DNA of 64,000 nt from Pseudomonas gingeri (GCF_013386165.1 NZ_JACAOS010000021.1:248768-312767); one strand, 5' to 3'. Numbered from the stretch's first letter, positions 8,867 through 17,149 are shown. Translations and numbers: made by a program. Notes: generated by a model from the sequence alone, not told the origin.

Positions 8867-8882
8867 TTATGGTATACCATAA
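8867..8882. promoter_or_regulatory. perfect 16-bp palindromic operator between ribBA and the DUF1330 gene
   Basis: TTATGGTATACCATAA is a perfect palindrome in the 75-base divergent promoter region. Its core ATGGTATACCAT recurs at 14094-14105, in front of the enzyme operon that encodes a GntR/FCD regulator. Palindromes of this length and symmetry are typical for that regulator class. Confidence 0.75.
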
Positions 8883-8911
8883 TACAAAATCAACCAGCAA
8901 TGAGGTCATCG

Positions 8912-9205
8912 ATGAAGGCTTACTGGATTGCCCATGTGGATGTCACGGACCCCGAGCAATACACCGAATACACCAGCCGCGCCCCGGCGGTATTTGCCCG
9001 TTATGGCGGACGCATGCTGGCACGGGGCGGGCGTGCCGAGGCGCTGGAGGGCAGGGCGACACCGCAGCGCAATGTGGTGATCGAGTTCGAATCCTACGAC
9101 CAGGCGCTGGCCTGTTATCGTTCGGCGGAATATCAGGAAGCGCGCGGGCACCGCGAAGGCGCGGCGCAGGCGGAAGTGATCATTGTCGAGGGCATGGCGC
9201 CCTGA
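8912..9205 (+). CDS. DUF1330 family protein
   Basis: A 97-aa protein with a dimeric alpha/beta-barrel fold expected from the family. The start at 8912 is preferred over 8900 because the GAGG at 8902-8905 is well placed for it. Visible landmarks are YWIAHVDVTDPEQYTEY at the N terminus, VVIEFESYDQALACYRSAEYQ in the middle and EVIIVEG at the end. DUF1330 proteins often sit in catabolic operons; their biochemical role is not established. It is expressed divergently from ribBA across the shared operator and converges with the Nudix gene 6 bases downstream. Confidence 0.88.
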   Translation: MKAYWIAHVDVTDPEQYTEYTSRAPAVFARYGGRMLARGGRAEALEGRATPQRNVVIEFESYDQALACYRSAEYQEARGHREGAAQAEVIIVEGMAP

Positions 9206-9211
9206 AGACGT

Positions 9212-9775
9212 TCAGCGGATAAAGTGGATCTTGCCGCTGTCGTCGTTACCGATGTAGATACCGTAGACCCCGGCCTGGCGTTCCTCGATATAGCGTTCGA
9301 GGATCTGCCGGATCGCCGGATAGTAGATGCTGTCCCAAGGGATGTCCTCGGGCGCGAAGAACTGGTAGTCCAGGGTTTCCGGGCCGAACTGGCCGGTGAT
9401 CTCCAGCGCGATGGCGCGGAAGATGATGTACACCTCGCTGATCTTCGGCACGCTGAAGATCGAGTAGGGCGAGAGGATTTCCGCGCGCACGCCGCTTTCC
9501 TCCCAGACTTCCCGCAGCGCCGCCTGCTCGGTGGTCTCGCCCGCTTCCATGAAGCCCGCCGGCAGGGTCCAGGTCCCGGGCCGGGGCGGGATCGCCCGTT
9601 GGCACAGCAGGTACTGGCCGTCGCGCTCGATGATGCAGCCGGCGATGATCTTCGGATTGACGTAGTGAATGTAGCCGCAGCCCCCGCACATCAGGCGCTC
9701 ATGGGTGTCGCCTGGCGGCACTTGCCGGCCGAGGTCGGCACCGCCGCACTGTGGGCAGAAGCGTGGGCTGGACAT
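9212..9775 (-). CDS. zinc-ribbon Nudix hydrolase (NADH pyrophosphatase-like)
   Basis: A 187-aa protein. An N-terminal zinc ribbon (CPQCGG and MCGGCGY, four cysteines within residues 7-31) is followed by a complete Nudix box GFMEAGETTEQAALREVWEE plus SGV near residue 85, which binds the catalytic metal. The arrangement resembles NudC-type pyrophosphatases but without their long N-terminal domain. The ATG is one base after the GntR stop, so it is translationally coupled to the regulator. Family members cleave dinucleotides such as NAD(H) or FAD. Given ribBA and a flavin reductase in the same regulon, cleavage of FAD to FMN is an attractive but unproven idea. Confidence 0.85.
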   Translation of the reverse strand: MSSPRFCPQCGGADLGRQVPPGDTHERLMCGGCGYIHYVNPKIIAGCIIERDGQYLLCQRAIPPRPGTWTLPAGFMEAGETTEQAALREVWEESGVRAEILSPYSIFSVPKISEVYIIFRAIALEITGQFGPETLDYQFFAPEDIPWDSIYYPAIRQILERYIEERQAGVYGIYIGNDDSGKIHFIR

Positions 9776-9776
9776 G

Positions 9777-10529
9777 TCAGCGACCCATGCGCGGTTCTTT
9801 GAGGGCAATCGGGGCGGTGATCTCGGGAGCTGGACCCGCTTCGTCCTGCTTGCGCTTGAGGTACTCCAGGGCAACCTTGGCCGCCGCGCGCACGTGATCG
9901 ACCGAGGCCTGGTGGGCGGCCAGCGGGTCGCCGCTCTTGATCGCCTCGACGATGCGTTCCATTTCCTGATTGCTGGCGCCGCGACGGTTTTCCTGGGACA
10001 CCGAGGTCGCCCGCAGGTAGCTGATCCGCGCTTGCAACTGGCGCAACTGGGTGGCCGCGGCACGGTTGCCCGAGCCTTCGAGCAGGACGTCGTAGAAACC
10101 CTGCACCGAATCGATCACCTGTTGCAGTTCGCCCTCCTTGAGGGTTTTGCGATTGACCTCAAGGGCCTTTTCCAGGGCCTTGATATCCTTGGCCTTGGCT
10201 CGCAGGGTGAACAGCTGGACGATCAGGCCTTCGAGCACGCAGCGCAGTTCGTAGATATCGACCGCATCGTCGAGGGTGATGATGGCAACGCTCGGGCCCT
10301 TGGCATCGGCGAACGCCACCAGGCCTTCGGATTCCAGGTGCCGCAGGGCTTCGCGCACGGAGGTACGGCTGACGCCAAGGCGTTCGCAGAGGTCGCGCTC
10401 GACCAGGCGATCGCCGGGCATGAGCTGGAAGTTCATGATGGCGCTTCGCAGCTTGTCCAGCACGATTTCGCGCAGGGTGACGGGGTTGCGATTGACCTTG
10501 AAGCTGTCGTCGAGTGGCAGGCGTTTCAT
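9777..10529 (-). CDS. GntR-family (FCD domain) transcriptional regulator
   Basis: A 250-aa protein starting at 10529 (MKRLPLDDSF); the frame stays open upstream but that extension overlaps the flavin reductase gene and is not credible. Residues 15-80 form a winged helix with the recognition region LGVSRTSVREALRHLESEG. Residues 90-230 are the all-helical FCD ligand-binding domain, usually gated by an organic acid or metabolite. Last but one in the operon AA_synth - hydrolase - ALDH - flavin reductase - gntR - Nudix. The palindromes at 8867 and 14094 are its most likely binding sites, making it a local, self-controlling repressor or activator. Confidence 0.88.
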   Translation of the reverse strand: MKRLPLDDSFKVNRNPVTLREIVLDKLRSAIMNFQLMPGDRLVERDLCERLGVSRTSVREALRHLESEGLVAFADAKGPSVAIITLDDAVDIYELRCVLEGLIVQLFTLRAKAKDIKALEKALEVNRKTLKEGELQQVIDSVQGFYDVLLEGSGNRAAATQLRQLQARISYLRATSVSQENRRGASNQEMERIVEAIKSGDPLAAHQASVDHVRAAAKVALEYLKRKQDEAGPAPEITAPIALKEPRMGR

Positions 10530-10630
10530 GGGATCCGCTCTAAAAGTTCGTGGGGCCGATCGAGGGCCGAAATCATCGCCAAGCTTATCATGCGTCGTTC
10601 GCCCGCGTCGGCTCGCGCCGTGGCAAAACC

Positions 10631-11116
10631 TCAGGCCAGTGCGGGCAGCGGGCCGAGTTTGCCCTTGTGGTAGATCATCGGCGTTACCGGCTGTTCGGGC
10701 AGGATCAGGTTCTTCACCGCGCCGACGATGATGGCGTGGTCGCCGCCGTCGTATTCGCGCCACAGCTCGCACTCGATGATCGCCGTGGCGTTGCGCAGCA
10801 GCGGATTGCCCAGGGCGCTCAGGTGCCAGTCGATACCACGGGCCTTGTCCTTGCCTTTGCCGGCGAAGGCATAGGCCTCGGCCTGCTGGTCCGCCGAGAG
10901 CAGGTGGATGGCGAAGCGCTTGCTGTCCCGCAGGATCGGGTAGGTGTCCGAGGCGTAGTTGGGACAGAACAGCACCAGCGCCGGGTCGATGGACAGGGCG
11001 CTGAAGGCACTGGCGGTAATCCCGACGATGCCGCCCTCGGCGTCCAGGGTGGTGACCACCGTGACGCCCGATGGGAAGGAGCCCATGACTTCTTTGTAGA
11101 TACCGGGTTCGATCAT
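10631..11116 (-). CDS. flavin reductase domain protein
   Basis: A 161-aa protein of the HpaC/RutF-type NAD(P)H:flavin oxidoreductase family. The family hallmarks are FPSGVTVVTTLD at the start, VGITASAFSALSIDPALVLFC in the flavin-binding region, and GDHAIIVGAVKNL with the conserved GDH. Such enzymes supply reduced FMN or FAD to a separate oxygenase component. No oxygenase is found in the window. It lies 12 bases after the aldehyde dehydrogenase stop in the same operon. Confidence 0.88.
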   Translation of the reverse strand: MIEPGIYKEVMGSFPSGVTVVTTLDAEGGIVGITASAFSALSIDPALVLFCPNYASDTYPILRDSKRFAIHLLSADQQAEAYAFAGKGKDKARGIDWHLSALGNPLLRNATAIIECELWREYDGGDHAIIVGAVKNLILPEQPVTPMIYHKGKLGPLPALA

Positions 11117-11128
11117 TTCGTCTGTCTC

Positions 11129-12610
11129 CTAGCGCATCACGAAGGGGTCGGGCATGGGGGCGGACGAGAGGTTGATCCACACCGTTTTCAGTTCGGTATA
11201 GGCCAGCACCGAATCGATGCCGCTCTCGCGACCGTAGCCGCTATTCTTGAAACCGCCGATGGGCGCCATGGCCGAGACCGCGCGGTAGGTGTTGACCCAG
11301 ATGATCCCCGAGCGGATGTCCCGGGCCAGGCGATGGGCACGGCCCAGGTCGCGGGTCCAGATGCCGGCGGCGAGGCCGAATTGCGAGTCGTTGGCGATGG
11401 CCAGTGCTTCGGCTTCGTCCTTGAAACGGATCACCGAGGCCACCGGGCCGAAGACTTCTTCCTGCATGATTTTCATCGAGTTGCGGTCGCATTCGAACAG
11501 GGTCGGCTCGTAGAACCAGCCGTTGCCCAGGTTCGCCGGCCGCTTGCCGCCCAGGCGCAGGCGCGCGCCTTCGGCCAGGGCGTCGGCCACCAGGCCTTCG
11601 ACCACGGCCAGTTGCTGCGCGGTGGCCATGGGGCCCATCTCGCTGCTGTCATCCTGGGGGTTACCGATGCAAATGCGCTGGGCGCGTGCCACCAGGCGCT
11701 CGACGAATTCGTCATAGATCTCGTCCTGCACCAGCAGGCGTGAGCCGGAGACGCAACTTTGCCCGGAGGCCGCGTAGATCCCGGCGATGGCGCCGTTGAT
11801 CGCGCTGTCCAGGTCGGCATCGGCAAAGATGATGTTCGGTGACTTGCCGCCCAGTTCCAGGGACAGCTTGGCGAAGTTCTCGGCGCTGCTGCGCACCACA
11901 TGGCGGGCGGTGGCGGCGCCGCCGGTGAAGGCGATCTTGCGCACCAGCGGGTGGCGGGTCAGGGCGGCCCCGGTACTTGCGCCGTAACCGGTGATGACAT
12001 TGACCACGCCGGGTGGGATGCCGGCTTCCAGGGCCAGGCGCGCCAGTTCCAGGACGGTGGCCGAGGCGTGTTCGGAGGGCTTGAGGACGATGGTGTTACC
12101 CGCCGCGAGGGCCGGAGCCAATTTGATCGCGGTCAGGTAGAGCGGGCTGTTCCAGGGGATGATCCCGGCAACCACACCCATCGGCTCGTGCACGGTGTAG
12201 GCGAACAGATCCGGCTTGTCCAGCGGCAGGGTGCCGCCTTCGAGCTTGTCGGCCAGGCCTGCGGTGTAGTGGAAGAACTCCGGCAGGTAGCTGACCTGGC
12301 CACGGGTTTCGCGGATCAGCTTGCCGTTGTCACGGCTTTCCAGCTGGGCCAGGCGTTCCTTGTTTTCCGCGATCAGATCGCCGAGGCGGCGCAGCAGCTT
12401 GCCCCGGGCGGTGGCGCTGAGGCCCCGCCAGGCCGGGTTCTCGAAAGCCCTTTGGGCGGCCTGGACGGCGCGCTCGACATCGGCTTCGTCGGCGTCGGGC
12501 AACTGCGCCCAAGGTTCGGCGAGGGCCGGGTCGAGGCTGTCGAAGGTCTTGCCGGACAGGGCATCGACCCATTCACCGTCGATGCACATCTGGAAACGGG
12601 CGAGTGTCAT
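11129..12610 (-). CDS. NAD(P)-dependent aldehyde dehydrogenase
   Basis: A 493-aa member of the ALDH superfamily with both active-site landmarks: E252 in LELGGKSP and C286 in GQSCVSGSR. The cofactor region reads IPWNSPLY and KPSEHA, and EEVFGPV and the final GGFKNSGYGRE are intact. Length is normal. It oxidises an aldehyde intermediate to the acid; the substrate cannot be told from sequence. The ATG overlaps the stop of the upstream hydrolase (ATGA), which argues that the two act on successive intermediates. Confidence 0.93.
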   Translation of the reverse strand: MTLARFQMCIDGEWVDALSGKTFDSLDPALAEPWAQLPDADEADVERAVQAAQRAFENPAWRGLSATARGKLLRRLGDLIAENKERLAQLESRDNGKLIRETRGQVSYLPEFFHYTAGLADKLEGGTLPLDKPDLFAYTVHEPMGVVAGIIPWNSPLYLTAIKLAPALAAGNTIVLKPSEHASATVLELARLALEAGIPPGVVNVITGYGASTGAALTRHPLVRKIAFTGGAATARHVVRSSAENFAKLSLELGGKSPNIIFADADLDSAINGAIAGIYAASGQSCVSGSRLLVQDEIYDEFVERLVARAQRICIGNPQDDSSEMGPMATAQQLAVVEGLVADALAEGARLRLGGKRPANLGNGWFYEPTLFECDRNSMKIMQEEVFGPVASVIRFKDEAEALAIANDSQFGLAAGIWTRDLGRAHRLARDIRSGIIWVNTYRAVSAMAPIGGFKNSGYGRESGIDSVLAYTELKTVWINLSSAPMPDPFVMR

Positions 12611-13440
12611 GCAACGATCCCCTTTATCGGGTTGGGTCGGACGTGGGCGTTGGCGAGGAAATCCAGCAGCACCTGGTTGACCAGGCGCGGCGACTCCACG
12701 GGCATCATATGCCGTTGCTCGGCGAGCACGGCAACCTGTGCGTGAGGAATCCGTTCGGCCAGTTGCCGGGCCATCTGCGGCGTCGAGCCCGGGTCCAGCT
12801 CGCCGGTGGCGATCAGGGTCGGAACCTGGATGTCGTGCAGGTCGTCGGCGCGGTACATGTCCTGGGTGGCGAACAGCTCGTAGGTGGTCAGGTAACCCTG
12901 GGGGTCGTTGCCGGCCAGGGTCTGGCGAATGGCGGCGATCTGCGCCGGGTTTGCCGCCTGGTATTCGCGGCTGAACCAGCGTGACAGCGCCGCCTCGGCG
13001 TTGGCATCGGGGCCGTGTTGCGCCGCCTGGCTGGTGCGGGCGATCACCCCGGCACGCTGTTCTTCACTGCGGTTGAACACGCTGTTGAGCACCACCAGGC
13101 TGTGCAGCTGTTGCGGGTAGTGCAGGGCGAAGGCCCGGGCCACCAGGCCGCCCATGGAAAAACCGATCACATGGGCCGCCGGCAACTGCAGGTGTTCAAG
13201 CAATTCGTGCAATTGCCCGGCATAGCCGGGCAGCCCACAGTCCGGGTCGGGACGTGGGCTGGCGCCGTGGCCGAGCATGTCGTAGGCGATCACCTGGTAG
13301 TGCGGCGCCAGACCGACGATCTGGCCGCCCCACATTTCTTTGTTCAGCCCTACGCCGTGGATCAGAACCACGGGCGGGCCCTCGCCGGTCGCCAGGTAAC
13401 TGGTGCCGGCCGGGGTGCGTTCAGCGGTGTGCCGAATCAT
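12607..13440 (-). CDS. alpha/beta hydrolase (enol-lactonase/esterase-like)
   Basis: A 277-aa protein starting at 13440 (MIRHTAERTPAG); an in-frame extension upstream overlaps the preceding gene and is not used. Oxyanion motif VVLIHGVGLNKEMW, nucleophile elbow GFSMGG, acid residue region IATGELDPGSTP and a C-terminal histidine in EQRHMMPVE form a full triad. The pattern resembles 3-oxoadipate enol-lactonase-type hydrolases, which open lactones or cleave C-C or amide bonds in ring-cleavage pathways. Second gene of the operon, 25 bases after the AA_synth gene. Confidence 0.87.
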   Translation of the reverse strand: MIRHTAERTPAGTSYLATGEGPPVVLIHGVGLNKEMWGGQIVGLAPHYQVIAYDMLGHGASPRPDPDCGLPGYAGQLHELLEHLQLPAAHVIGFSMGGLVARAFALHYPQQLHSLVVLNSVFNRSEEQRAGVIARTSQAAQHGPDANAEAALSRWFSREYQAANPAQIAAIRQTLAGNDPQGYLTTYELFATQDMYRADDLHDIQVPTLIATGELDPGSTPQMARQLAERIPHAQVAVLAEQRHMMPVESPRLVNQVLLDFLANAHVRPNPIKGIVA

Positions 13441-13465
13441 GGAGCGCTCCTGCCTTTCTTGTTGA

Positions 13466-14056
13466 TTACCGGGCTTTTTCGGCGGCCAGTTCTTCCAGGT
13501 CGATGTAACGGTTGCCGATGCGCGGGTGCAGGCGGCCACCGTCGGCGCAGCCGAGCACGACGACGATTTCGTCGGCACGGGGGGCGTCTTCAATACGCAT
13601 TTCCAGGGTGATGTAGTGCGAGCGCAGGCCTTCGTCGTCCTTGTGCATCATCGGGATCTGGATCGAGGTGCCGGGACCGCCGCGCTTGTTGGTGAAGCTC
13701 AGGTAGCTCTTGGCCTGGACCGCCTCGCGGTAGTGGTTGCCGAAGCGCAGGGTATGGATCACCGCCGAGGCGTGTTCGATTTCACCGTCGGCGCCGACCA
13801 CCGCGGCCTTGCCATAGGCTTCGATGCGCTCGGCACCGCCGATGGCGGCCACCAGGCGCTCGACCATCATGGCGCCGAGGTCGGAGCAGTGGGCGCGGAT
13901 TTCCGGTTTCAGGTCTTCGACGAAACCACGACCCAGCCAGGGGTTTTTCATCACCACGGCGAGGCCGATCATGGTCACCGGTTTGTCCGTGGCCTTGCCG
14001 CCTTCGATCAGGGTCTGTTCGGAGTAGCTGACGATCTTGCGGATTTCGAAACTCAT
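13466..14056 (-). CDS. AA_synth family protein (DUF1185)
   Basis: A 196-aa protein starting at 14056 (MSFEIRKIVSYSEQTLIEGG). The stretch FEIRKIVSYSEQTLIEGGK, the block AVVMKNPWLGRGFVEDL and the C-terminal VVVLGCADGGRLHPRIG fit the family annotated 'amino acid synthesis', whose name rests on weak evidence and whose reaction is unknown. First gene of the enzyme operon; the palindrome ATGGTATACCAT lies 38 bases upstream. Its position at the head of a hydrolase-ALDH-flavin reductase operon suggests a role in an early catabolic step rather than in biosynthesis. Confidence 0.82.
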   Translation of the reverse strand: MSFEIRKIVSYSEQTLIEGGKATDKPVTMIGLAVVMKNPWLGRGFVEDLKPEIRAHCSDLGAMMVERLVAAIGGAERIEAYGKAAVVGADGEIEHASAVIHTLRFGNHYREAVQAKSYLSFTNKRGGPGTSIQIPMMHKDDEGLRSHYITLEMRIEDAPRADEIVVVLGCADGGRLHPRIGNRYIDLEELAAEKAR

Positions 14057-14093
14057 AAGGGGGCTCCTGGGTGCACGTTGATCAGATGGTATG

Positions 14094-14105
14094 ATGGTAT
14101 ACCAT
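14094..14105. promoter_or_regulatory. GntR-type operator before the enzyme operon
   Basis: ATGGTATACCAT, a perfect 12-bp palindrome embedded in ATGATGGTATACCATAAT, 38 bases upstream of the AA_synth start. It is identical over the core to the 16-bp palindrome between ribBA and the DUF1330 gene. Confidence 0.75.
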
Positions 14106-14166
14106 AATATTGAGTGCGCAAGCCCCCTCGTGAGAGTTTGTGAGTCCGTTACCGATAAAGGGCTCC

Positions 14167-15075
14167 CTACAGGGGAAGGTTGTGTTGGCGGATCATCTCC
14201 ATCAGTTGCCGCAAGCCCGGCTGCGACTGGCGCTGGCTGGAGTAGTAGAGGCAGAACGGCGCACCCATGCTCGACCACTCCGGCAGCACCTCCTGCAAGC
14301 TGCCGTCCTCCAGTTCCCGGACAACCCGTTGCTCCAGGCAATAGGCAATGCCGACACCGGCCAGCGCCGCGTCGATCACCGCCTGGGTGTCCGAGGCGGT
14401 CAGGGTTCCGGGGACATCCAGGCGGATCAGTCGTGGGCCGTTGCCCAGTTCCCATTTATAGGCGGTGTTGTCCCCCAGGCGCATCCGCACGCAGGCATGT
14501 TCCAGCAGGTCCGCAGGTTTTTCCGGGACGCCACGGCGGGCCAGATAGTCGGGGGAGGCAATCATGATCCAGCGCAATTCGCCGGTCAGGGGCACGGCAA
14601 TCATGTCCTGGGGCACTGTCGCGCCGTAGCGGATACCGGCATCGAAACCTTCGGCGACGATGTCCACCAGGCGGTCTTCGACCTTCAGGTCCAGGTTGAT
14701 CTGTGGGTAGGCGGCCATGAAGTCACCGAGTACCGGGGTGATCAGCAAGCGGGCGGCGTCACGGGGCACATTCAGGCGCAACCGGCCGATTGGCGCGTCG
14801 CGATAACGGTCGAGCTCGTCGAGGGCTTCCTGGATGGTGGCGAAACCGACGGCGAGCTTCTGCGCCAGGAGTGCGCCGGCGTCGGTAGGCTCCACCGAGC
14901 GGCTGTTGCGGTTGAGCAACTTGACCCCCAGGCGGGTTTCCAGATTGCGCAGGGTATGGCTCAGCGCCGAGGTGGTGACCCCCAGGTCGTGGGCCGCCTG
15001 GCGGAAACTGCGGCGGCGGATGATGGCCATGAACACATTGAGGTCGGCCAGTTCGGAGCGGTTGAAGACTGCCAT
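14167..15075 (-). CDS. LysR-family transcriptional regulator
   Basis: A 302-aa LTTR. Residues 8-67 are the winged HTH (SFRQAAHDLGVTTSALSHTL), followed by the linker helix and a periplasmic-binding-like effector domain. It lies on the same strand as the enzyme operon but ends before that operon's operator, and is divergent from an aldo/keto reductase gene 110 bases away. LTTRs usually control the divergent neighbour, so the reductase is the likelier target. An inverted repeat CCTAAAA-N9-TTTTAGG lies between the two. Confidence 0.9.
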   Translation of the reverse strand: MAVFNRSELADLNVFMAIIRRRSFRQAAHDLGVTTSALSHTLRNLETRLGVKLLNRNSRSVEPTDAGALLAQKLAVGFATIQEALDELDRYRDAPIGRLRLNVPRDAARLLITPVLGDFMAAYPQINLDLKVEDRLVDIVAEGFDAGIRYGATVPQDMIAVPLTGELRWIMIASPDYLARRGVPEKPADLLEHACVRMRLGDNTAYKWELGNGPRLIRLDVPGTLTASDTQAVIDAALAGVGIAYCLEQRVVRELEDGSLQEVLPEWSSMGAPFCLYYSSQRQSQPGLRQLMEMIRQHNLPL

Positions 15076-15139
15076 GTCGTGGCCTTTTTACGAGGAAATG
15101 AGGTGAACGGGGTGTTGAGCCCTATTCAACCATGGATGA

Positions 15140-15162
15140 CCTAAAATCATGACCCTTTTAGG
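15140..15162. promoter_or_regulatory. inverted repeat CCTAAAA-N9-TTTTAGG in the LysR/reductase intergenic region
   Basis: Perfect 7-bp arms with a 9-base spacer, 24 bases before the reductase ATG. Position and symmetry suit a regulator site, probably for the divergent LysR protein. No other copy was noticed. Confidence 0.5.
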
Positions 15163-15185
15163 TTTCGATTCTGTTGGAGATCATC

Positions 15186-16178
15186 ATGAGCATCGAACAT
15201 ATCGCTATTGCCGGCATCGACAAGCCGGTCTCGCGCATCGCCCTCGGTACCTGGTCCATGGGTGGCTGGATGTGGGGCGGCGCGGACGATGAAGTCTCGA
15301 TCCAGACCCTGCGTCACGCCCTTGAGCGTGGCATCAACCTGATCGATACCGCACCGGTCTACGGCAAGGGGCATTCCGAAATACTGATCGGCAAGGCCTT
15401 GAAGGGCGTGCGCGACCAGGCGGTGATCGCCACCAAGGCCGGCTTGCAGTGGGATGATGGTTCGGTCCGGCGCAATGCCACGGCGGCGCGGATTCGCCGG
15501 GAAGTCGAAGACTCCCTGCAGCGTCTGCAGACCGACTATATCGATCTGTACCAGATCCACTGGCCCGATCCCCTGGTCGAGCAGCAGGAGACCGCGCTGG
15601 AACTGGAGAAGCTGCGCCAGGAAGGCAAGATCCTGGCCGTGGGTGTGAGCAACTATTCACCGACGCAGATGGACGAGTTCCGCGAGTACACCGCGCTGGC
15701 CACGGTGCAACCGCCCTACAACCTGTTCGAACGGGCCATCGACAGCGATATCCTGCCGTATGCCAAGTCGCATTCGCTGGTGGTGCTGGCTTATGGTTCT
15801 CTATGCCGTGGGCTGCTGACCGGTTCCATGAGTGCGGCGACGGCGTTCGGCAGCGACGATATCCGCGGTGTCGATCCGAAGTTCCGTGCTCCGCGTTTTG
15901 AACAGTACCTGGCGGCCGTGGCGGCGCTGGACCTGTACGCCCGCGAGCGGCACGGTAAATCGGTGCTGGCCCTGGCCTTGCGCTGGGTGCTCGACCAGGG
16001 GCCGACCGTTGCCTTGTGGGGCGCGCGCAAGCCCGAGCAGTTGAAGGGCATCGAAGAAGCCTTTGGCTGGAGCCTGTCGGCGGATGATCTGCAGCAGATC
16101 GACCAGATCCTGCTCAACACCATCAAGGACCCGGTGGGGCCCGAGTTCATGGCGCCGGGCATTCGCGCCCTGGGCTGA
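15186..16178 (+). CDS. aldo/keto reductase
   Basis: A 330-aa (beta/alpha)8 NADPH-dependent oxidoreductase. The start at 15186 follows GGAG by 6 bases. The catalytic tetrad regions are present: NLIDTAPVYGKGHSE (Asp and Tyr), VIATKAG (Lys) and IDLYQIHWPDP (His). Cofactor contacts appear near the end (VALWGARKPEQL). Length is typical of the AKR family that reduces aldehydes and ketones. Likely controlled by the divergent LysR gene. Confidence 0.92.
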   Translation: MSIEHIAIAGIDKPVSRIALGTWSMGGWMWGGADDEVSIQTLRHALERGINLIDTAPVYGKGHSEILIGKALKGVRDQAVIATKAGLQWDDGSVRRNATAARIRREVEDSLQRLQTDYIDLYQIHWPDPLVEQQETALELEKLRQEGKILAVGVSNYSPTQMDEFREYTALATVQPPYNLFERAIDSDILPYAKSHSLVVLAYGSLCRGLLTGSMSAATAFGSDDIRGVDPKFRAPRFEQYLAAVAALDLYARERHGKSVLALALRWVLDQGPTVALWGARKPEQLKGIEEAFGWSLSADDLQQIDQILLNTIKDPVGPEFMAPGIRALG

Positions 16179-16184
16179 TGCCTG

Positions 16185-16469
16185 TTAACGGCAGCCGGTC
16201 AGGGTGACCTTGCAGGTAGAAGGTGTGCCACCCGATTCAGCGGCGAAGCGCTGGCAGTTGCCCATCGCTTTGACGCTGGCGGTTTTCACGTTCGGTCCCC
16301 ACGCCAATCCGCCATCTCCCAAGGTCGGCACGGCCTTGGCATAGCAGGCGTAACCCCCGACCGGGGTTTGCGAGCCTCTCCCCGAACAGCCGGCGATCAT
16401 TGAAAAACTGATCGCCAGCATCAGCAGGCAGAACAGGGACGGGGCGTTGCGTGACGCTTGTACGTTCAT
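16185..16469 (-). CDS. small lipoprotein of unknown function
   Basis: A 94-aa protein with an N-terminal hydrophobic segment (LFCLLMLAISFSMIAGC) ending in a lipobox, with C28 as the lipidation site. The mature part holds four further cysteines (CYAKAV, NCQRF, TCKV, TGCR), suggesting two disulfides in the periplasm. It converges with the reductase gene 6 bases away. Another small cysteine-rich lipoprotein in this window, at 46388-46669, has a similar plan. Confidence 0.7.
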   Translation of the reverse strand: MNVQASRNAPSLFCLLMLAISFSMIAGCSGRGSQTPVGGYACYAKAVPTLGDGGLAWGPNVKTASVKAMGNCQRFAAESGGTPSTCKVTLTGCR

Positions 16470-16513
16470 GGCAGTGTCGCTATTGCGGAGTAAGTCCTGC
16501 CTATTGTCCTGCC

Positions 16514-17137
16514 TTATGGGTGACTCGGATAGTCCCGTTGCAAGGCCAGGTTCAGGGCCAGCACATTGACCCGCGACTCCCCGAACACCCCCAGCGACGG
16601 CCCCTGGGTATTGGCCTGGACCAGCGCCAGCAGGTTATCCAGCGGTGCGCCACGTTGCTGCGCCACGCGGGTGGCCTGCAAGGCCGCATTGGCCGGGCTG
16701 ATGTCCGGGTCCAGGCCGGAGGCCGAGGTGGTCAGCATATCGGCGGGCAGCGTCTGGCCGACCAGTTCCGGTTGGGCCTGCTCCAGGGCATGGCGGTCGG
16801 CGCTCAGTCGATCGCTCAGGGCCTGGCTGGTCGGCCCGAGGTTGGAGCCCGAGGAACTGGATGCGTTATAGGGCGACGGCACGGTTTTCAGCGGGTCCTT
16901 GGGGTCGGTGTCGGTGGTGGCCGACGGCCGCCCATGGAACCACTGCGGCGCGTCCCATTGCTGGCCGATCAGCGCCGAGCCGATGACCTGGCCTTCGGCG
17001 CTTTTCACCAGGCTGCCGTTGGCCTGGGCGGGGAACAGCCACTGCCCGATCCCGGTAACGGCGAAAGGGTAGATCAGGCCGCAGAGCACAAAGGTGGCCG
17101 CGCTGACACGCAGGGCCGGTGACAGGAACTTGATCAT
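16514..17137 (-). CDS. kdpC: K+-transporting ATPase subunit C
   Basis: A 207-aa single-span subunit: one membrane helix at residues 8-34, then a periplasmic domain with the family motifs VIGSALIGQ, FHGRPSAT, YNASSSSGSNLGP and DISPANAALQ. KdpC stabilises the KdpFABC complex and raises its K+ affinity. Last gene of the operon, 12 bases after kdpB. The genes that normally follow, kdpD and kdpE, are absent; a small lipoprotein and a reductase come next. Confidence 0.96.
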   Translation of the reverse strand: MIKFLSPALRVSAATFVLCGLIYPFAVTGIGQWLFPAQANGSLVKSAEGQVIGSALIGQQWDAPQWFHGRPSATTDTDPKDPLKTVPSPYNASSSSGSNLGPTSQALSDRLSADRHALEQAQPELVGQTLPADMLTTSASGLDPDISPANAALQATRVAQQRGAPLDNLLALVQANTQGPSLGVFGESRVNVLALNLALQRDYPSHP

Positions 17138-17149
17138 GATCCGATCCTC

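Noticed and set aside
10530..11180. N-terminal extension of the GntR gene, giving a 467-aa fusion
   Set aside because: The extension translates the flavin reductase gene in the wrong frame; the GntR domain starts normally at 10529.
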